From Candidatus Limnocylindrales bacterium (GTDB taxonomy: Bacteria; Desulfobacterota; Binatia; UBA1149; CAITLU01), in assembly GCA_035626395.1 (NCBI GenBank), contig DASPNR010000042.1:186001-250000 (forward strand): 64,000 bases of DNA, written 5' to 3'. The position numbers and the translations under genes were made by a program. The notes beneath the pieces were generated by a model. It saw nothing but the letters and a program-made list of their open reading frames with translations. It was not told the DNA's origin and did no database searches. Positions 1-7,430 of the stretch are shown in pieces. Numbering within the stretch: position 1 is the first letter of the stretch; every line of letters begins with the position of its first letter.

Positions 1-1
1 G

Positions 2-1012
2 CTGATGCAGGCGCCGAAGAACGGCTTCTTCTACGTCGTCGATCGCACCAACGGACAGCTGATCTCCGCCGAGAAGTACGTGGAGGTGACGTGGGCCGAG
101 CGCGTCGATCCAGCCACCGGCCGGCCCGTGGAGGCCAAGGGCGCCGACTTCAAGGACGAGCTGGCCATGCTCAAGCCCACGCCGTTTGGCGGACACAACT
201 GGCAGCCGATGTCCTACAGCCCCAAGACCGGGCTCGTCTATCTGCCGGCACAGGAGATCCTCGGCGTCTATCGCATCGAGAAAGGCTTCGAGTACCGGCC
301 CGGGCGCTGGAACACCGGCACCGACTTCAACGTGTACTCGATGCTGACGCCCGAGCTGGTGTCGGGTCATCTGCTGGCGTGGGATCCGGTCAAGCAGAAG
401 GAAGCGTGGCGGCACCCGTACGCGATGCCGTGGAACGGCGGCACGCTGAGCACCGCCGGCAATCTGGTCTTCCAGGGCACGGCCGACGGCCGGTTCATCG
501 CCTTCGACGCCACCACCGGAAAGGAGCTGTGGGAGGCACGCACGGCGACCGGCGTCGGCGCGGGCCCCATCACCTACGAGGTCGACGGCAAGCAGTACGT
601 GACGATCGTTGCGGGATGGGGCGGCGCGTTCGGCCTGGCTGGTGGTCCGGCTGCCAGACAGGCCAACAACGATCCGCGCGGACGCGTGCTGACCTACTCA
701 CTGGCAACGCCGGAGCTGCCGCCGGCATCTGCGGTGGCCGAGCTGCTCGACAAGACCGACGAGTTCGCGCGCGGCGAACGCATCTACCACAAGTGGTGCG
801 CGGTCTGTCACGGGGCCGCCGGGATAACGGGCAACGTCGGCATCCCTGACCTACGTCACACCAAGCTGCCGTACCCATCCTTCGATGCCGTGGTGCGACA
901 GGGTCTGCTGGCCGGCGCCGGCATGCCCGACCTCGGACGCTGGGTCTCGGCCGAGGACACGCGTCTGATCAAGAGCTACCTGGAGAAGCGCAGAGAGCAG
1001 GTCGGCGACTGA
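2..1012 (+). CDS. PQQ-dependent quinohaemoprotein dehydrogenase, C-terminal part (5' end outside window)
   Basis: Periplasmic alcohol-type dehydrogenase that oxidises a primary alcohol with PQQ and passes electrons to a fused cytochrome c domain. The reading frame is open to the left edge, so the first visible ATG (position 5) is internal. Beta-propeller blades carry W-motif-like repeats around residues 62-83 and 121-207 of the visible part (HNWQPMSYSP, GHLLAWDP, DGRFIAFDATTGKELW). A single haem-binding CAVCH lies at residues 265-269, with a plausible axial Met at 307 (GAGMPDLG). This order, propeller then cytochrome c, is that of quinohaemoprotein alcohol dehydrogenases. It ends 2 bp before the TonB receptor, so the two are probably co-transcribed. 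The substrate cannot be told from this part alone because the active-site N-terminal half is missing. Confidence 0.9.
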   Translation: MMQAPKNGFFYVVDRTNGQLISAEKYVEVTWAERVDPATGRPVEAKGADFKDELAMLKPTPFGGHNWQPMSYSPKTGLVYLPAQEILGVYRIEKGFEYRPGRWNTGTDFNVYSMLTPELVSGHLLAWDPVKQKEAWRHPYAMPWNGGTLSTAGNLVFQGTADGRFIAFDATTGKELWEARTATGVGAGPITYEVDGKQYVTIVAGWGGAFGLAGGPAARQANNDPRGRVLTYSLATPELPPASAVAELLDKTDEFARGERIYHKWCAVCHGAAGITGNVGIPDLRHTKLPYPSFDAVVRQGLLAGAGMPDLGRWVSAEDTRLIKSYLEKRREQVGD

Positions 1013-1014
1013 CC

Positions 1015-3180
1015 GTGGCGCATTCGATGGCCGTGCGCATCTTTCGTGGCCTCCTTTCTGCCAGCGTGTTCGCCGGTTTGGCCGTCGTCGCCGACGCGCA
1101 GGAGCCGCCGGGCGCTGCCAGCAGCACACCACGCGCCGCGCAGGAGATGTCCGGCCGCGCGCAGGAAGCCGACATTGGCCGCGTCACCATCACCGCCACG
1201 CGCATCGAGCAGGGCGTGGCCGATCCCGCGGCCAGCGTCACCGCTCTGAGCGAAGAAGAGGTGACCGCGTCGCCGGCGTTCACTCTCGACGACATGTTGC
1301 GTGTCGTACCGGGCTTCAGCCTGTTCCGGCGCACGAGCAGCCTGGTGGCGCACCCGACGGCGCAGGGGGTATCGCTGCGCGGCATCGGTCCAACCGGCGC
1401 CAGCCGCGCTCTCGTGCTGGTCGACGGCGTGCCACTCAATGACCCCTTCGGCGGATGGATCTACTGGGGAATGGTGCCGCTGGAGTCGATCAGCAGCGTC
1501 GAAGTCCTGCGCGGTGCCGGCTCCAGCGTCTGGGGCAACTACGCGATGTCGGGCGTCATCAACGTGGCCACGCGTGCACCAGTGCGCGACGACGTTCGCT
1601 GGACGATGGAGGCCGGGGAGCGTCACACGGCGAGCCTGCAGGCATGGGCTTCCCGGCGAGTATCCCCGCGCCTGGCGGTCGCCATGGACGGCCGTCTCTT
1701 TTCGACCGGCGGCTATCCGGTGGTGCGCGCGGATCAACGCGGCGCCATCGACGAGGCCGCCGGCTCCGAAGACGGCACCAGCAGCCTGCGCGTCGATGTC
1801 GCGGTCGGCCCGTACACGACCGCGCGGCTGCAGGCGCGCGGCTTTCACGAAGAACGCTCGAATGGAACGCCGCTGACGCGCAACGAGACGTCGGCGGGAG
1901 CGTTCCGTGCCGGCTTCGACAGCCGCCTGCCGGGAATGGGCCGCGTGCAGACCGACGTCTTCGCGACGACGCAGACGTTCGAGAGCACGTTCTCGTCGCA
2001 GGCCACCGACCGCAGCACCGAGACGCCGGCGCTGGATCAATTCGACGTTCCTTCCACGAGCGTAGGCGCCGCGTCGATCTGGTCGGGCCGGCCGCTGCCG
2101 GGACACGTTGCCGCCGTCGGGATCGATGCACTGTGGATCGAAGGCAAGACCCAGGAGCATTTCCGTTTCCTCGACGTCGCCTTCACGCGCCGGCGTGATG
2201 CAGGTGCGCAGCAGTCGTTCGCGGGACTGTTCGTCGAAGACCTGTGGTCGCTGACCGGGCGCCTGGACCTGACGGCCTCGGCTCGGCTGGACTACTGGTC
2301 GGTCCAGGACGGCTTCCGCCGCGAACGCGCGCGCGACACGGGCGACGTGCTCGTCGATCGCGACCTCGCCTCGCCCGACGAGCTCGTCATCAGCCCGCGG
2401 CTGGGCCTGGCCTACGCGGTCACCGACGATGTTTCGCTGCGCGCCGCGGCGTACCGCGGCTTTCGCGCGCCGACGCTGAACGAGCTGGTTCGCCCGTTTC
2501 GCGTCCGCAACGACATCACCGAGGCCAACGACGGCCTCGACTCCGAGAAGGTGCTCGGCGCCGAAGGCGGCGTGGACGTGGCGGCCGGGTCCGTGCACGC
2601 GCAGGCGACGCTGTTCTGGAATCAGGTCGAGGATCCGATCTTCAACGTCACCATCGCCGAAGGACCGGGCGACGTGCCGCCGTGCGGATTCGTGCCCGAG
2701 GGCGGGGTGTGCCGACAGCGGCGCAATCTCGGCCGTACGAGCATCCTCGGCGTCGAGACGGATCTGCGCGTCGAGCTCGGCGGCGGCTTCGAGATCGCGG
2801 CCGCCTACTTGTGGAGCGACGGCGAGATCGTGTCGGCAGCGGAGGCGCCCTCGCTCCTGGGCAACCGCATCCCGCAGGTGCCCGAGCACCAGGCCACCTT
2901 CGGCGTCTTCTTCGACCGCGCCGAGATCCTCACCGCGGGGCTGCAGCTGCGCTACGTCGGCGACCAGTTCGAGGACGATGCCAACGAGCGCGAGCTCGGC
3001 GACTACGTGGTTCTGGACGCGATGATCGCGCGCGAGCTCCTGCCGGGATGGGAGGTGTTCGTGAAGGCGGAGAACCTTTTCGAGCGCGAGTACGAGACCG
3101 GCGAGACGGCCGACGGCCTGGTCAGCATCGGTGCTCCGCGCATCGTCCGCGGCGGCATCCGCTACGCGTGGGCCGACTGA
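1015..3180 (+). CDS. TonB-dependent outer-membrane receptor
   Basis: Outer-membrane beta-barrel gated transporter, energised by TonB, for a siderophore, cobalamin, metal complex or similar ligand. The start is GTG at 1015, or more likely ATG at 1027, which gives a clean signal peptide ending near ADAQ. A TonB-box-like stretch (RVTITATR) precedes the plug domain, roughly residues 60-165, with typical plug signatures (VSLRGIGPTGASRALVLVDG, EVLRGAGSSVWG, GVINVAT). The remaining about 550 residues are the 22-strand barrel, containing the usual YRGFRAPTLNEL and AENLFEREYE motifs. At 721 aa the length is normal for the family. The gene lies directly after the PQQ dehydrogenase, which could mean uptake of a PQQ-type cofactor or of a metal the enzyme needs. 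That link is inference from position only. Confidence 0.93.
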   Translation: MAHSMAVRIFRGLLSASVFAGLAVVADAQEPPGAASSTPRAAQEMSGRAQEADIGRVTITATRIEQGVADPAASVTALSEEEVTASPAFTLDDMLRVVPGFSLFRRTSSLVAHPTAQGVSLRGIGPTGASRALVLVDGVPLNDPFGGWIYWGMVPLESISSVEVLRGAGSSVWGNYAMSGVINVATRAPVRDDVRWTMEAGERHTASLQAWASRRVSPRLAVAMDGRLFSTGGYPVVRADQRGAIDEAAGSEDGTSSLRVDVAVGPYTTARLQARGFHEERSNGTPLTRNETSAGAFRAGFDSRLPGMGRVQTDVFATTQTFESTFSSQATDRSTETPALDQFDVPSTSVGAASIWSGRPLPGHVAAVGIDALWIEGKTQEHFRFLDVAFTRRRDAGAQQSFAGLFVEDLWSLTGRLDLTASARLDYWSVQDGFRRERARDTGDVLVDRDLASPDELVISPRLGLAYAVTDDVSLRAAAYRGFRAPTLNELVRPFRVRNDITEANDGLDSEKVLGAEGGVDVAAGSVHAQATLFWNQVEDPIFNVTIAEGPGDVPPCGFVPEGGVCRQRRNLGRTSILGVETDLRVELGGGFEIAAAYLWSDGEIVSAAEAPSLLGNRIPQVPEHQATFGVFFDRAEILTAGLQLRYVGDQFEDDANERELGDYVVLDAMIARELLPGWEVFVKAENLFEREYETGETADGLVSIGAPRIVRGGIRYAWAD

Positions 3181-3209
3181 AGCGGCTCGCACACATCACG
3201 GTATCGACG

Positions 3210-3238
3210 ATCGCCGCTCGCGTTCCTCGCGCGGCGAT
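3210..3238. terminator. Stem-loop between convergent genes
   Basis: ATCGCCG (3210-3216) pairs with CGGCGAT (3232-3238), and inner CGCG/CGCG pairs enclose a TTCCT loop. It sits in the 67-bp gap between the TonB receptor and the convergent histidine kinase. No T-tract follows, so it could be a weak bidirectional terminator or only a GC-rich hairpin. Confidence 0.4.
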
Positions 3239-3247
3239 GCCGCACCA

Positions 3248-4495
3248 TCACTCGAGGGTGAAATAGAACGTCGCGCCCTGGCCAGGACTCGATTGGGCCC
3301 AGACGCCGCCGCCGTGGCGTCGCACGATGCGCTTGACGCTCGCCAGACCCAGACCCTCGCCGCCGAAGTCGTCGGCCGGGTGCAGACGCTCGAACGTGCG
3401 GAAGAGCTTGTGCGCGTGCGCCATGTCGAAGCCGACGCCGTTGTCGCGTACGAAGAACGTCGGAACGTCGCTGCCGCGGCTGCATCCGATCTCGATGCGC
3501 GCCTGCTCGGTCCCGCGCGTGAACTTGCACGCGTTCGACAGCAGATGCTCGAGCAGCGTGTCCACCAGCGCCGGGTCGCCGCTCGCGCGCAGGCCCGGCT
3601 CGACGAGGAGCTCGATGCGGCGGCCGTGCTCGGCGCGGCGCAGCTCCTCGAAGATCCACTCGGCACGCGCACCCAGATCGATCGGGCTGCGCGTGACGGT
3701 GCTGCGTGTCAGTCGCGTCAGCTCCAGAAGCCCGTCCAGGAGGCGGCCGAGCCGCTGGCTCTGCTGGCGAATGGCGCGCAGGAAGTAGAGCTGCTCGTCG
3801 CTGATGCTTCCCTCCAGCTCCGACAGCAGGATTTCGGCAAAGCCGGACATGATGCGCACCGGCGCGCGCACGTCGTGGGAGACGGCGCGACACAGCGCAT
3901 CCAGCTCGTCGCTGGCCTGCTCCAGCCGCATCTGGCGCTCGCTGACAGCCGTTCCGGCAGCAGGGACCTCGCCCGCCGCCTGCGCGCAACACCGAACGTC
4001 CTCGACGGCCTCGGTCTGCGCGGAGGCGTCGCGGAAGCATCGCCCGCTGCCGTCCAGTTCCTTGATGCGTGTGATGTCGTGGCCAGCGGCCAGGATGAAT
4101 TGCGGCGCACCGGCGCCGTCGCGCAGCACTACGGCGGTGACGTCGAGCCAGACGATGGAGCCGTCGGGCCGAACGAACGCACGCGCATGCCGGTAGTGGT
4201 CCACGTTGTCGTCGAGGATGCTCTCGGCCAGCTCATAGACCGACATCCGATGGTCCGGGTGAAGAAGTTCGACAACCGACAGCTCGCGAAGCTCCGATGG
4301 GCTTCGGCCGAGCATCCGGCAGACGGCAGGATTGGCCAGGTGGAATCGACCGTCGAGCAGGAGAATGGCGAGACCGACGGGCGCCGCGGCGAACGCGAGA
4401 AGGAGCGGATCCTGCTCGGCCGTCCGTGAAGCGTCTTGCGAGCTGCGCGCGACGCGCATCCACTCCTCCAGGGCCCCCAACGATTGTTCGCGCAC
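3248..4495 (-). CDS. PAS-domain sensor histidine kinase
   Basis: Two-component sensor kinase of 415 aa with no transmembrane segment, so a cytosolic sensor. The GTG start at 4495 follows a strong GGAGGAGGAGG sequence. Residues about 30-140 form a PAS fold (AVCRMLGRSPSELREL, DGSIVWLDVTAVVLRDG, ILAAGHDITRIKEL). A HisKA domain follows with the phospho-acceptor in CRAVSHDVRAPVRIMSGFAE, then an HATPase_c domain with N box (LLSNACKFT), G1 (DNGVGFDM), F box and G2 (GEGLGLASVKRIV). This domain order resembles phytochrome-type and PAS hybrid-less kinases. No response regulator is adjacent, so the partner is unknown. It is convergent with the TonB receptor gene. The signal sensed by the PAS domain cannot be read from sequence. 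Confidence 0.92.
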   Translation of the reverse strand: MREQSLGALEEWMRVARSSQDASRTAEQDPLLLAFAAAPVGLAILLLDGRFHLANPAVCRMLGRSPSELRELSVVELLHPDHRMSVYELAESILDDNVDHYRHARAFVRPDGSIVWLDVTAVVLRDGAGAPQFILAAGHDITRIKELDGSGRCFRDASAQTEAVEDVRCCAQAAGEVPAAGTAVSERQMRLEQASDELDALCRAVSHDVRAPVRIMSGFAEILLSELEGSISDEQLYFLRAIRQQSQRLGRLLDGLLELTRLTRSTVTRSPIDLGARAEWIFEELRRAEHGRRIELLVEPGLRASGDPALVDTLLEHLLSNACKFTRGTEQARIEIGCSRGSDVPTFFVRDNGVGFDMAHAHKLFRTFERLHPADDFGGEGLGLASVKRIVRRHGGGVWAQSSPGQGATFYFTLE

Positions 4496-5107
4496 CCGCT
4501 ACCTCCTCCTCCGTACTACCAGGAGACGCCGCGCGGCGGCTGCCGAGAGGCCGCCGCCGCATCACGCCCGAAAATTTTGAGCCCCGGCGACGCCGAGAGG
4601 AGCGACGTGGCCAGGGCTCTCAAAATGCCGGAAGGTCGATGTTCCGTCGCGGTCGACGTCTCTGCACCATCCGGTCGTTCATCGGCCGATCGTTCCCCCT
4701 TGGTCCTGGCCGCCGTGGCCCAGGGCCGTCGATGCGCGCGTCCCTTCGCCCATCGATCCGGTTCGATCGTCCGCCAAATGAAGAGCAATTCGGGTGCCAG
4801 TGCGGAAAGCGCTCGCAGGCACGTGTTGAGCGGGTGAAAGGCGCGCGCAGGTGGTCGCGCGGGTCGCGCGGTGCGGGAGACGTGCTGCGCGGTGCGGTCT
4901 CGATCCCGCAGATTGCTTCGCCGCTGCCGCTCCCCTCATTGGCGCACCCCCTGTGTCGGGGCGCACACCTTGATACATCACGAGACACTTTCGCCTTTCC
5001 CCACCCATGAGGCGCCCTTGGCCGGAAAAGCGGGGAAAAACGGGACACCCGCCGAACTCGCAAGATTTTTGCAGTACCGGAAGGCCGTCCGGCTAAAGGG
5101 GGTCCGA
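4496..5107. other. 612-bp intergenic region between divergent genes
   Basis: No convincing protein gene lies here; the open frames are GC-bias shadows. The left part is the untranslated leader of the histidine kinase and holds the inverted repeat at 4574-4626. The right part (about 4950-5107) is A-richer and leads into the large secreted protein. It includes CCGG-flanked hairpin potential at about 5079-5096 and ends in the AAAGGGGG ribosome binding site. Promoters for both divergent genes must be here, but I could not fix a -35/-10 pair with confidence. Confidence 0.5.
4574..4626. repeat. Imperfect inverted repeat upstream of the histidine kinase
   Basis: ATTTTGAGCCC (4574-4584) is complementary to GGGCTCTCAAAAT (4614-4626), apart from a 2-nt bulge. 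The enclosed loop is about 29 nt. The AT-rich arms stand out in very GC-rich surroundings. It could be a terminator-like or leader hairpin in the transcript of the minus-strand kinase, or an operator for either divergent gene. Confidence 0.45.
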
Positions 5108-7423
5108 ATGATCGACAGTCAGCTCTTCATCCGCGCTGCGAGCGCCGTCGCGGCCGTTCTCGCCGCCGCCGTGCTCGCGCCGCGAGCGCATGCTCTCGAC
5201 GACAGTGAGATCCGATGCCGCGACCTGCTCGCCACTGCGGCCCGCTACGGCGCAGCCAACGTGATGAAGGCGCGGACCGAGTGCGTTCGCGGGCGGCTCT
5301 CCGGGCTGGTCAGTCTGAACGTCGACTGCCAGGCCGATCCGCCCGAGCTGGGAGGCACCGGCACCGGCGATCCCCGGATCGACCTCAAGCTGGCGCGCCT
5401 GCAGGAAACGATCGACTCCCATGCCCGTCGCCTGAGCAACTTCTGCGTCAGCGAGGATCCCGACAAACACGTCGATCCGGCGGACGTCCTCGATCCTGCC
5501 TCGGCATGCGGCGGCGCCGTCGACTGGAACGAGGCCGTCGAGTGCGCGGTGCTGCTCGGCAAGGCCGCCGCCGACTCCGTCCATGAACGCCTGGACATCG
5601 TTCCCGCATTCGCACCGATGTCGGAGGGCGACGTCGAGTGTCTCGGGCAGGTCGCCTCGCAGGCGCGCAAGACGCTGTTCACGCTGAACCTGTGGCGTGC
5701 GCGCTGCTTCCGCACCGACGACATGCTCGCCGAAGGCGGCGGCTTCTACGACTGCGACGCCAACATCGCTCCGCCGGGCGCGTTCAATTCCACGGGATGG
5801 CTCAAGGCCGACAAGCGTCTGGAAGTTCCCACCGAGACCCTCGGCCTGGTGCTGTACGCGCAGTGCGACAAGGACCTGGCGCTGCTCGGCTTCGACGCGA
5901 TCACGCCCGACCACAGCGGCGGCGAGTGGGCCGACCGCCTCACGCTCGACGACGTCTTCGATTCTCTGAACGATTCGGTGGTTGCCGCGGTCACCGGCGT
6001 CATGGCCGAGCTGTTTCCGGTAGGCAACTTCTGCGGCGACGGCGTCATCGGCGGCACCGAGGCGTGCGACGACGGCAATCACGTCAGCAACGACGGCTGC
6101 GACCGCGACTGCTCGCTTCCGTTCTGCGCCAACGGTTCCATCAACGGCGGAGAACCGCCCGACCTGTCTGGCGAGGAATGCGACGACGGCAATACCGCCA
6201 ACGGCGACGGCTGCAACGAGGCCTGCCTGGTCGAGCGCTGTGGCAACGGCGTCATCAATCCTGCGTGGGAAGAGGAGTGCGACCACGCCGGCGAGTCGCC
6301 GGCGTGCGACGATGACTGCACGCTGCAGCAGTGCGGCGACGGCAAGCTCAACGTCAGCGCCGGCGAGCAGTGCGACAGCGGCGCCGACAACGATTCCAAC
6401 GCGGCCGACGCCTGCGGCGACGGCAGCGGCCCGAGCCTGCGCGGTGCCTGCGAGCTCCCGTTCTGCCAGGACGACGTGGTCGACAGCGGCGAGCTCTGCG
6501 ACGATGGCGGGGAGACCACCGCCTGCGACACCAACTGCACGCCGGCCACCTGCGGCGACGGTGACGTCAACGCCACGCGCGGCGAGACCTGCGACGACGG
6601 CAACGCCAGCGACAATGACTCGTGCCCCAGCAGCAGTCCCGCCGGCTCTCCCTACTGCATCCCCGCCACCTGCGGCGACGGCTTCGCCTGCACCGACGGC
6701 GCCTCGTGCACATCGGGACCCGGTGGCGGCCCCGAGGCGTGCGATGCCGCCGGCCCGTCGGCCACCTGCGACGGCGACTGTTCCACCGCGGTATGCGGCG
6801 ATGGCACGCTCAACACGCAGAACGCGACCGCGCCGGCACGCGCCAGCGGCGAGGAATGCGACGATGGCGACCTGGTCGACGGCGACGGCTGCGACGGAAA
6901 CTGCACCGCCACCGCGTGCGGCAACGCGGTCGTCACGGCCGGCGAGACCTGCGACGACGGCAACCTGACCAACGGCGACGGCTGCGACGACGCTGCCTCC
7001 GGCAACTGCACGCCGACCGCGTGCGGGAACGGCATCGTCACAGCCGGCGAGACCTGCGACGGCGACGGCTCCGGCGCCGGGGGCGAGACGGCGACGTGCG
7101 ATGCCAACTGCACCGCCGCCATGTGCAACGACGGCACGCTGAATTTCACCGCGGGCGAAGACTGCGACACCGGCGGCAACTCGGCCACCTGCGACGACGA
7201 CTGCACGTTTGCGGTCTGCGGCGACGGCCGTGTCAACGGATCCGCCGGTGAGGCCTGTGACGGCAACGGGGCGGGCACTGGTGGCGAGACGGCCACCTGC
7301 GACGCGAATTGTACGGCGGCAGCGTGCGGCGACGGGACGATCAACGTCAGCGCCGGCGAGCAATGCGACGATGGCGGTCTCGCCAATGGCGACGGCTGCG
7401 ATTCGAGCTGTCAGGTCGAGTAA
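5108..7423 (+). CDS. Large secreted Cys-rich protein with Myxococcus-type disulfide repeats (DUF4215-like)
   Basis: Exported protein of 771 aa. The start at ATG 5108 is set by AAAGGGGG just upstream and by a signal peptide ending at APRAHA (residues 1-30). Residues about 31-305 form a unique N-terminal domain with scattered Cys (EIRCRDLL, VRGRLSGL, GGTGTGDP). From about residue 308 to the end there are some 12-14 repeats of the type CGDGxxxxGExCDDGNxxxGDGCDxxC, the Myxococcus cysteine-rich repeat, expected to form disulfides outside the cytoplasm and to bind Ca2+ or lend rigidity. The next gene, 7 bp downstream, is a paralogue with the same domain order, so the two form a tandem-duplicated operon. 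A surface or matrix role is likely, but no specific function is known. No C-terminal anchor is visible. Confidence 0.9.
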   Translation: MIDSQLFIRAASAVAAVLAAAVLAPRAHALDDSEIRCRDLLATAARYGAANVMKARTECVRGRLSGLVSLNVDCQADPPELGGTGTGDPRIDLKLARLQETIDSHARRLSNFCVSEDPDKHVDPADVLDPASACGGAVDWNEAVECAVLLGKAAADSVHERLDIVPAFAPMSEGDVECLGQVASQARKTLFTLNLWRARCFRTDDMLAEGGGFYDCDANIAPPGAFNSTGWLKADKRLEVPTETLGLVLYAQCDKDLALLGFDAITPDHSGGEWADRLTLDDVFDSLNDSVVAAVTGVMAELFPVGNFCGDGVIGGTEACDDGNHVSNDGCDRDCSLPFCANGSINGGEPPDLSGEECDDGNTANGDGCNEACLVERCGNGVINPAWEEECDHAGESPACDDDCTLQQCGDGKLNVSAGEQCDSGADNDSNAADACGDGSGPSLRGACELPFCQDDVVDSGELCDDGGETTACDTNCTPATCGDGDVNATRGETCDDGNASDNDSCPSSSPAGSPYCIPATCGDGFACTDGASCTSGPGGGPEACDAAGPSATCDGDCSTAVCGDGTLNTQNATAPARASGEECDDGDLVDGDGCDGNCTATACGNAVVTAGETCDDGNLTNGDGCDDAASGNCTPTACGNGIVTAGETCDGDGSGAGGETATCDANCTAAMCNDGTLNFTAGEDCDTGGNSATCDDDCTFAVCGDGRVNGSAGEACDGNGAGTGGETATCDANCTAAACGDGTINVSAGEQCDDGGLANGDGCDSSCQVE

Positions 7424-7430
7424 GGGGGAC

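Noticed and set aside
976-3192. 738-aa ORF opposite the TonB receptor
   Set aside because: GC-bias shadow of a strongly supported gene; no signal, motif or ribosome binding site.
4940-4975. Sigma-54 promoter upstream of the 5108 gene
   Set aside because: TTGGCGCACCCCCTGTG has a partial -24 box but no TTGC -12 box.
5010-5107. c-di-GMP or other riboswitch before the first Cys-rich gene
   Set aside because: Hairpin potential is present, but I cannot match the conserved GEMM core residues; only a covariance-model scan could decide.
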